Origin: Podila epigama
Taxonomy: Eukaryota; Mortierellomycota; Mortierellomycetes; Mortierellales; Mortierellaceae
NCBI GenBank assembly: GCA_015679605.1
Contig: JAAAVE010000462.1
Coordinates: 1 to 18,681 of the forward strand
Length of the DNA: 18,681 bases
Reading direction: 5' to 3'
In this document: positions 1-7,800 of the stretch, one piece after another
Layout of the letters: every line of letters begins with the position of its first letter
Numbering within the stretch: the first letter of the stretch is position 1
The notes under the pieces: generated by a model
The model's input: the letters and a program-made list of their open reading frames with translations, nothing else
Databases searched by the model: none
What the model was told of the DNA's origin: nothing
Position numbers and translations under genes: made by a program

Positions 1-38
1 CACACACACACACACACACACTCCCTCTCTCTCTCTCC
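1..38. repeat. CA then CT microsatellite at window edge
   Basis: A pure (CA)n run at about 1-20 passes directly into a (CT)n-rich run to about 38. This is a simple sequence repeat with no coding signal. It sits at the very start of the window, so its true length is unknown. Confidence 0.95.
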
Positions 39-321
39 TTCAAAAAATTACATGGTAGTCGTTGTGTGTTTTTTTACTAGTATACACAAGAGCAAACTAA
101 CTGCACTTTTTTATTTATGTTTTTTTCTTTTTTCATTTTTAAGCATGTTAATGGGAGTGGAAGTGTTTACAGTTCGGAAGTGGAGGAGAGAGTTGGTGAG
201 GAGAATCTTTTTTTTTTTTTCTTTTTTTTTGAGATGGATGAATAGCCCTTTGTCTTTTTGGGAGATTGTGTCAAGAACAACTTGATTTCTCTTGAAGAAA
301 AGGCAGGAATAGATGCTGGAA
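39..321. other. Gene-poor AT-rich stretch, 3' flank of the small secreted-peptide gene
   Basis: No supported gene is seen here. The plus strand carries T-rich runs (for example 209-228) and the open frames are low-complexity F/K-rich shadows. On the minus strand this is the downstream flank of the small peptide gene that stops at 322. An AATAAA hexamer on the minus strand (110-115) could be its polyadenylation signal. Confidence 0.6.
110..115 (-). terminator. Possible polyadenylation signal AATAAA for the small peptide gene
   Basis: AATAAA is present on the minus strand about 207 nt past the TAG at 322, in an A-rich context. Position and orientation fit a 3' end for the 322-471 gene. Such hexamers are common by chance in AT-rich DNA, so this is weak evidence. 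Confidence 0.3.
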
Positions 322-471
322 CTATTTGCCAATGTTGTTGTTACAGGCGAGGTCCTCGTTGTAGCATGAGTAAGGCATAGGCACTGGAGCGGCTTGTGTC
401 AAGGCAGTGACGGCCAGGAGAGTTGCAATGGCCATGGCGATGTATGACTTGGTGTTGCTAGTGAAGAGCAT
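322..471 (-). CDS. Small secreted two-cysteine peptide (49 aa), unrecognised family
   Basis: This is a short minus-strand ORF from ATG at 471-469 to TAG at 324-322. Residues 1-12 form a polar N-region with one Lys (MLFTSNTKSYIA). Residues 13-28 form a hydrophobic core (MAIATLLAVTALTQAA), followed by APVP, so a signal-peptidase cut after about Ala27 or Ala28 is expected. The mature part would be about 21 residues with two Cys seven apart (PYSCYNEDLACNNN), possibly one disulphide. The ATG has A at -3, and there is no other ATG between it and a TATAAAAG box at 666-673; the leader is pyrimidine- then CA-rich, as in fungal 5' UTRs. Seen: start, signal-like N-terminus, stop, TATA. Inferred: secretion. 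I do not recognise the family; it could be a peptide signal, effector-like peptide or a chance ORF. A GT just after the second Cys codon leaves open a further downstream exon. Confidence 0.6.
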   Translation of the reverse strand: MLFTSNTKSYIAMAIATLLAVTALTQAAPVPMPYSCYNEDLACNNNIGK

Positions 472-665
472 CTTTGGTATATGTGTGCGTGTGTGTGTTT
501 TTGTGTGCTTGTGTATGAATGAAAATATGGGTACTTGTATCCGAAAAGGAGTTGCTTTTGGGTATCGATGTTATGCCGCAAGCAGAGTGTTTGAAAAACG
601 GGGATGAAAGTGAGAAAGGAAAAAAAAGTAGAAAGATGTGGAGCGAGAAGGATATTTCTCCTCTT
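472..665 (-). promoter_or_regulatory. ATG-free leader of the small peptide gene with CA-rich tract
   Basis: On the minus strand, between the TATA box and the ATG at 471, the sequence is first pyrimidine-rich (about 600-650, candidate transcription start zone) and then CA-rich (about 480-517). No ATG occurs anywhere in this 194-nt stretch, as expected for a scanned leader. The transcription start is not determinable from sequence alone. Confidence 0.45.
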
Positions 666-673
666 CTTTTATA
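666..673 (-). promoter_or_regulatory. TATA box (TATAAAAG) of the small peptide gene
   Basis: TATAAAAG on the minus strand lies about 195 bp upstream of the 471 ATG and just ahead of a pyrimidine-rich stretch. A consensus TATA box suits a regulated gene of this kind. Confidence 0.5.
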
Positions 674-996
674 CATTCGTCTATTACTGCTAGCGTACAA
701 TACACTGCATGGTCATTTTTTGTGCGCACAGAGATGGAGTAGAGTGTAGATGAAAGTGTGGTCCAGAGCAAAAAGCACAGAGTGTGAGTGAGAGAATAAT
801 ACCGACAAAATGAGTATTTTGTTGTTGCTTTGTCCTATCCTTCCATGTTCCCCGTTCCTACATCTCTTGGAGCACTCCATCGCCCTCAAGTTCAAAAGAC
901 ATACCGAATCTGACCAAATGAAACTCGAGCACGGAGGCGAATGACTGGCCCAGAAAAATAATGTGAGCGCGTGTAGTAGAATGAGGTGAAAGTGAA

Positions 997-1049
997 AGAG
1001 AGAGAGAGAGAGAGAGTCAGAGAGAGAAAAACAGCAACAACAACAACAA
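997..1049. repeat. (AG)n and (CAA)n microsatellites
   Basis: An uninterrupted (AG)10 run at 997-1016 is followed after a short TC interruption by more AG units and then by CAA/CAG-type trinucleotide units at about 1034-1049, ending in an A-run. This is a simple repeat with no coding evidence. Confidence 0.9.
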
Positions 1050-1135
1050 AAAAAAGAAATAAGGAGTATCTCTCAAGAGACGAATGCTTACGATGTAGAC
1101 ACTGATGAGCCACGAACACGCATATGAACCAGGGC

Positions 1136-1193
1136 AAGAGCGAGAGAGAGAAAGAGAGAGAGAAGAGAAACGCGAGAAAAAAGAGAGACACTC
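1136..1193. repeat. AG-rich low-complexity tract
   Basis: A second purine tract of GAGAGA and AAGAG units on the plus strand, interrupted by a few CG dinucleotides. Translated shadows of it explain the serine/leucine-rich minus-strand open frames nearby. Confidence 0.85.
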
Positions 1194-1594
1194 CTGGTCT
1201 GTAACCGACGAAATACAACAAAAAAAAAAGAGCCGTTGTGAGGATGAGCACAGGACAACAACTATGTTGTAGACAATTGCTCTCTTGAAAGATTTCTCCC
1301 TATCCATCCATCCTCCTTTACCGTTTCTCATCATGCAGCCAATGCAGGAGAAAGAAGAGAATAAAATAAAAAAAACTAGGGATGTCATAGGGGGGACAAG
1401 TACGAGTACGAGAATTGACCACGTTGAATTGAATATTTTCATGTTCTTGTGGAGTGGAGATGCAGAAAGTGGTATGAATGACAATAGGCAAGGAGGCAAA
1501 AGACAGCAACAATGGTTGTGTCATCAGGAGTAACAATAGGGATATTAAAATAAAAAAAAAAAAACATAGGCATAGACATAACAGACATAGAGAA

Positions 1595-1643
1595 GGGGCA
1601 TGGGTAGGGACATGGAAAGGGGATAGGGATAAGGAAATAGGGG
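1595..1643 (+). other. G-run cluster, candidate G-quadruplex
   Basis: The plus strand has six runs of three or four G: 1595-1598, 1602-1604, 1607-1609, 1619-1622, 1626-1628 and 1640-1643, in an otherwise A/T-rich setting. The loops are 3, 2, 9, 3 and 11 nt, so only a relaxed G-quadruplex definition is met. It lies about 230 bp beyond the SEN1 stop; the SEN1 template strand carries the G-runs. Confidence 0.4.
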
Positions 1644-1655
1644 ATTAATGTTGAC

Positions 1656-1686
1656 CCATGGCCACCCATCGCCATCCATGGCCACC
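1656..1686. repeat. Short direct repeat CCATGGCCACC, two copies
   Basis: CCATGGCCACC occurs at 1656-1666 and again at 1676-1686, separated by 9 nt that partly echo the unit (CATCGCCAT). It is probably slipped-strand duplication in low-complexity DNA; no function is apparent. Confidence 0.7.
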
Positions 1687-1846
1687 TCCGCGTTTTTTTT
1701 TTCTTTCTTTCTTTTCTTTTTGCATTATTTGTCTCCCATCCTTCGTCTCGTCTCCATCCTTCATCTCAATCTTCTCTTTGCCATTCGTTCTGTCAGTTAG
1801 ACGGTATCACGCGTGGCTACCATGACTTGACATGAAACAACCATGC

Positions 1847-1852
1847 ATTATT
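1847..1852 (-). terminator. Possible SEN1 polyadenylation element (AATAAT)
   Basis: AATAAT on the minus strand about 20 nt past the SEN1 TGA is a variant A-rich positioning element. It is the nearest candidate 3'-end signal but is very close to the stop, so confidence is low. Confidence 0.25.
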
Positions 1853-1871
1853 CATATTTCCATTTTGCTAT

Positions 1872-4800
1872 TCATTTCTGCATTTGGTTCAAAAGATCAT
1901 CCAACGATGGACCTGTACTCTTCTTGCTCGGACCCCTCGATACTGCCGCATTGGCCGCTGAGGGCCCTGATGGATAGCTCTTCCTGATTGGGGCTACACT
2001 TGCCGCCAACCGATCTCTCAAGGGGACAGCATTGTGTGTTCCTATGGGTGGACCCAAATTCTAAAAAAAAATGGGAAAAACGTTCGTGTTAATATCCGTA
2101 TTCTCTCCGTTCCATATTCATATCATTCAAAAATGACTAAAGAGTAAGCTGTCGTACCTTCATGGCCATAGGTTTGCTCTTCATAAACAGGTTTGGGCCC
2201 TTCTTGAGACGTTTCGGGGAAGGTGGACGAGGAGGCATACCTTGGGCGGCCCTCGACGATGACGATGATGCTACCACCATTGTTGTCATACCCGTTGTTA
2301 TAGGTGACAGAGGTGACTTTGGTGATGTTGGCTTTGAAAAAGAAAAAATAGAGACAGTGATAAAGAGACAACCCTAGATTAGTAAAAGCAATTGTGACAA
2401 AAGGCGCCTTCAAAGATCATGCAACACAAAAGCACCCTCCTTTACCTCTTCCTCAGACATTGCAACAAACTTTTTGGGGTCTAATCGTGGTCTTTCCTCT
2501 GGTCCACGCTTTTGCCCATGCGGCGTCCGTTGACCATTGCCGCTGCCGGGAATGTTCCTTCCATCTCTACCACTAACGTCCTTCTCAGAGGGCCTTAACC
2601 GTCTTGGTGGCTCTGGCGCTACCTTGGTTTCAGGCAGTGAAGGGTATGAAAACCCGTCATCCATGTCGATATCTACTGCTTCTGTCATCGGTGTATCAAT
2701 TACAGTAGCCATCAGACTATCGCTCACTTTACCATGGATATTCCGCCGATCACCTGCTGGCCTTGGCTCCAGCAAATTCTTGGGTTGAGCACTCAGTGAC
2801 CTTGGCCCAAAGACTCCCGGATCCACCTTCATTTAGTCAATTGGTAAAAGCATGGTACAGTTAAGCAAAAATCGTCATAAGGATATTTACATGACGCATT
2901 CATGGGAGCAAAAAAAAAAAAAAGACTCACCCTTGTAAAGAGACCTCGGTCTTCAGCATCTTGCACCAAGTCACCCCAAATCATTTCACGCCTCAGTGTC
3001 GCTGCATGACCCAAGATGAAAAGAGATTGACGCGCTCGCGTGAGAGCCACGTTCATACGCCGGATATCCGCCAAGAATCCAACGGTGCCCGTAGCCGATG
3101 CACGAACACAGGAAAAGATGATAATATCTTTTTCTTGACCTTGGAATCCATCCACAGAGTTGAAATCAATTGATTCCAATATCTTACTTCCAAAGCGACG
3201 TGTAAAGTATTCCTTGAGTGTTCGAACCTGTTGCTGGTATGGTGAAATGACTCCTACACGACGGAAAAACTATTCATAGGAACACAAGAAAAAGATGCGA
3301 AACAATACTGGTTTGTAACCCCTCGCTTTCGTACACATAGTAAAAAAAAACCATCATGCTAAGAATGAAAAGACGAACGACAAAAAGTATGATATACGCA
3401 CGTTCAAGGACGGATTACTGTTACAGAGCTTCTCGAGGAGCTCGACAGCCGCCTCTGCCTCAATAGGATTATGTTGTGAGTGAGACAGGCCAATCTTTTC
3501 TCGGCCCTCATGTACATCGAAGAAACGGTACGGTGACCAGAGGGGATTCTTGTGCCATTCTGCCTTGGTCTTTGCTGCCATATCTGGCCCATCCTTTAGA
3601 AGCGACTTGTAAAACTCGCGCGAAGGGAAGGCGCTAATAGATGGGTGCATACGGTACTGGATGCTCAGCAAGTGTACTGACGATGGAGACAGGTCCTGGA
3701 TACGCACGAACAGACTCTGATTATACAGGTACTTTGTCGCTACCTGTGACTTTACTGTAGGAGGAAGCTGATTCGGGTCTAAATAAAAACAATGTAGCAA
3801 AGATGAGTGTGAAGACTTGTATCTCGTCTCCAATAAACAAGCTAACCGTCATGTCGTCGTGTAATCATTAAATGTTATCCATGCACAATGATGCGACCCA
3901 GTGCCACGCGAAATAAAAGAAAAGAGAACTTACCACCAACAAGGATACAACGCTTGCATCCATACTTGAGCGGAATGAGAGAACTCACTTCGACCGATTG
4001 TGCTGCCTCGTCAATGATCACTGTCTCGAATGAGAAACTATTGTTCGTCAACAACTCGTGGCCACTCGCACTGAGCGTCGAGCAGATAACATCGGCTTCG
4101 CCCAAAATCTTGTCCCGAGCGTTCTTACGCGCCTGATCCTTCTTTTGAGCATTCTCAGCCTGGTCAGACCGTGCCAAGTTGAGATCCTGGCCCACCTTCC
4201 ATTTTTCATGTCGAAGTGCTCGAATCTTAGCCTCAGCGTCGGCAACCAACGTCGGTGATCCTTCCTCCTTGGCATTAACCAGTTCCAGTCGTGCCTTCTC
4301 GATATCTTCACCAATTTTGCGCATTCGGTCCAAGAGAGACGAGATGGTCTGCGCCGTCAACCTGAAGTCATCTTTGGCTGCACTCGCTAATTCAAGCTCC
4401 TTGGCAATCAATGTCTCCAGAACAACATCCTTGGCCTCGGCGTTAACAGAATCCAAGTTACCGACACGAACAATCTTTGGAATGAACATCACGCCCTCAC
4501 TATTCCTAATTCCTCCCTTCAATCGCTTCACAATCTCGTCAATGGCAGCGTTTGACGGCGCGCACACGAGCATGCGACTTACAGTGCCAGTTTGTAATGG
4601 CCGCTCGCCTGACTTTGATGAGAACACTGTAGGCGCCACACGCGCACGGGCCCCGTCTGCCAAAAGTGCTCCTACCAGACCTAGAATCGTCTTTGTCTTT
4701 CCAGTACCGGGAGGTCTTTTATGTTCATGGTTGTCGTTAGAATGGGCAAAGGACAAGAGACAGACGTTACATCCCACAGGAGAACAACAATTTCAACATA

Positions 4801-7800
4801 AAAATGGCCCTTACCCCTGAATAAGTGTGAATCCATTCGCTTTCTCGACAGCACCAGCAATAGCTTGAGCCTGCGGCGTATTCACCTTGTAGGTGTCCAT
4901 AATTGATCGCAGCATAGCCTCGGACGGTTTGTGCATAACCTCCTTTGGTGGACTCAGAATAGTCTCACATAGCTCATAGTACCTCAAAGCTATCAAAGCA
5001 GCATATTCGCGATGAATAGGAGTAAGGCTAGACATAGAAAGAGACGTTTTAGTAAGTCAACAACATCAACAAGAAGAAGAAAGAGCATAAAAAGCACACT
5101 CGCTCTCCATTTACCACCTCTTTTCTTTTTGAGCTCACGCGGTTGTTCGATGAATGGACTTACTTCATGAGCTTCAGGATATTCCATCTCGATTTTGGAA
5201 TGACAGACATTAAAGCACTTGACTCTTCGATCTTGAGGCATGTCCGCATCACAACCTCGCATTCGGCTCCCTTGACCCAGGTAATTGACTGCACCTTTGC
5301 CAAAAATGGCTTGGACCGAGCGGCGTTCCCAGTTGCTGAAAAGACATCCTTGATGAGAAGGTCAGAGACCACAACAACATCCTCCACATTTATACTACCA
5401 GCACTCTCCTTGGGCATAACCATGTGGATATCCTGGAACTTGTCAACCGAGACGCGATTCACCACCATGGCTGTGACAGAATCCGAGGACTGGTTCGCCT
5501 CCTCTTTGCTCGACAGAAACTGTGCCCAACACTCCAAGACCAACAATGGTTCAAAAGTCTTGACATACGATTCGACAGAGACAAAAGTCGAAGGGATCGA
5601 CGAGCACTCCTTGCTGTTCGGTGGCCGGTCGCCAGTCGCTGACACCTCCCATTGCAAGAGCTGGGCATGAAGACCTCCGAGGTTGGGCATCAGCCGTTGC
5701 ATCCGCCGTGCCTCATCCAACTTTATCTGCCTCTTGAGCGCAATTGTGTCAACAAATTTAGGCCCCATTACTTCATTTAGCTCCAACAGCTTGGTCTTTC
5801 GTGGCTCCGTCTTGGCAGGTTTGTTCAACGATAAAAACTTTTCCTCAGCGTCCACTAGACTGCTAAGCCCATTGTCTCCATCATCCGAGTCATTGTCGCT
5901 TTCACTCTCACTGGCAGATCCGGACCGGACAGAGGTCACAATCTTTTCTGGGAGCTTATTCACTGCTTGTTTATACCGGGATGCCGTCCGTGCTTGCTTC
6001 GTCGCGCTTACAATATTACTCCGCTCCCTAACATGATCAGCCCGCATCTGCCCAAGCTTGCTCGTGCTCTTTTTCGACGGCGCTGTTTTGGGTGAAGGTT
6101 TGGGTGTAGCACTCATATTAAAGCGGTTCAGCGACGGCGGCAGTCGGCGAGGGGCCAAGCTTGTTAAAGAGGATCCTGCTGTCGTGGCTCCAACGGTGGG
6201 TGTGGTAGGCGGAGGAGCACTGGCAAAGTCGAGTTTGGTTTGGAACGTGCGCTGAGTGGATCCTGTTAACCTGCGCATACTATCTGGCTTCAAGGCTGGT
6301 TTCATGACCGGCAGGGATACTGGAGGCTGCGGTGCCTTGACATCGTCAAAGTCCATGTCGTCTAGGTCCACGCCTTCAAGATCAGCAAAGTCATCGTCCG
6401 ATATCTCTATTGTCTCAACTGCAGACGACGAAGGCCATTGAGCTGACTGTCCTTGCGTTGTCTCCTTGGTGGCGCTTTCGATCTTTACAGGAACGGATGG
6501 TGTGCTCTCCTCCAAGGGACGGTATCCGAGCGATTCATCGAAGTAGTCGGCATGACGGCCAAGAGCATCCTCAAGGCGCGCACTCTGATCCGTAGTGAGC
6601 AGTAGGCTGATATCTTTGTCTCCAGCTGCAATCTTGACCAGCCGCTCATTGTTCGGAAATTTGATGCTGCGTCCTTTGTCTGCCAAGAGGTTCAGAACAG
6701 CACATGTCAATTTTAGGGCTGCCGAGCAAAGAGAAAAGTCTTGCGCGTACATCCAGGGCGCGAGTCGAGGGAGTCCAGCTTCCAAATACTCGAGAGGCAT
6801 CGTCTCCTTGAGAGATCGAGGGGTCGATTGCGACAACGACAGCTGGCTAAAAATATCCATGCTTTGGTCCAGAGCCTGATCCATGTCCAAAGTGTCGCTC
6901 TCCAGGTCCTGTTTCTCAAACTCAAGAAGGTGCTCAAAGTATTCAATCTTTCCTATGATGAGCAGACCGACGTCTGCCAAAATCCTCATCGTACTGATCG
7001 TCTCACTCCGTGCCTGCTGTGTATGCCACGTTGTCGCACCGGCCTCAAACGCGGCATTGAGCGATTGCCAGATCGCATTCCAGAGTTCCTTCACAAGCGC
7101 CAAATGCCGTGTCACTTCTGACGAAGATGTCAAGTCTAAAAAGATCTGCAGATATAGACCTCCTTCACCATCAGTCGTGTTGTTTAGGAATAGAATCGTG
7201 ACAGCATCCAGCAAGAACTGAAATAGTACTGGCGGCGTCGCTCCTCCAGGGCATCCATGATCCCGGTACTCAGACAGGATGTCAATAATCTCCTCAATGC
7301 TCTGTTCGCCCCCAACTTTGAACGCATGCCGGAGGCAAGATTGACGAGCCTCCTCCTTCCATGCCGCACGCATCACTGCCAAAGCCTGTGTCAGTGTCTC
7401 CTTGTGCGGGCTGCACCAGAACTTCAATAGTGTGGCAATCATGTGCTTGTTGTCCGCACCCAATAGGCTCCTCAATGACGAATCTTCTTGACCGGCAAGA
7501 TCCTGCAAAAGAATGGTGCTCGAATTGAATAAAACATCCATGTTATTGTTAAAAGCGGCGCACATGGAGAGGACCTCATCACTGTAAGAGGACCGTGTCT
7601 CCATTTTCGGAATGAGGGCCATCGACGAAAAGACCTCGATCACATTTCTCTGCCATTCCCATGTGGTCTGTGTACGGTTTTCGCTCTTTGATTGAGATTT
7701 TATGAACGCTGACTGAGCGACACGAAGAAAAATCTCTGGAACTGTGGCCTCCAGCTTGGCAGCAGACTTGGACTTTACTGCTGCAATAGCTACCCCATAG

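Larger units (their letters stand above)
674..1871. other. Repeat-rich intergenic region between SEN1 3' end and the small peptide gene
   Basis: No supported gene lies here. The plus strand is strongly purine-rich from about 960 to 1645: (AG)n at 997-1016, CAA repeats at about 1034-1049, AG/A tracts at 1136-1193, A-runs at 1220 and 1550, and a G-run block at 1595-1643. It then switches to pyrimidine-rich: (T/CTTT)n at 1693-1720 and a near-duplicated TCTCC(C)ATCCTTCRTCTC at about 1732-1749 and 1751-1767. Long open frames here (up to 160 codons, minus strand) are S/L/F-rich translations of these tracts and are rejected. The left part probably holds the promoter of the small peptide gene and the right end the SEN1 3' UTR. 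Confidence 0.7.

Noticed and set aside
892-1251. 119-codon minus-strand open frame with hydrophobic look
   Set aside because: Also a low-complexity shadow of the same AG tracts; the apparent membrane segments come from TTT/CTC repeats.
1017-1499. 160-codon minus-strand open frame
   Set aside because: Ser/Leu/Phe-rich translation of AG and CAA repeats, with no domain or signal logic; open because purine-rich DNA lacks stops in this frame.
4179-4820. 213-codon plus-strand open frame
   Set aside because: Antisense to SEN1 exon 4, which carries clear helicase motifs; it crosses the intron 3 boundary and has no recognisable domain.
4993-5262. Alternative minus-strand frame reading through SEN1 intron 2
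   Set aside because: A perfect GTAAGT donor at 5163 and a TACTAAA branch with TCTAG acceptor give the in-frame joint into LTPIHREY; the read-through frame is intron translation ending in a hydrophobic low-complexity stretch.
5143-5670. 175-codon plus-strand open frame
   Set aside because: Antisense to SEN1 exons/intron 2; a shadow of conserved coding sequence on the other strand.
6250-6290. PCNA-binding (PIP) box in SEN1 (QTKLDFAS)
   Set aside because: The second aromatic residue and correct spacing after the Leu are missing, so the consensus is not met.
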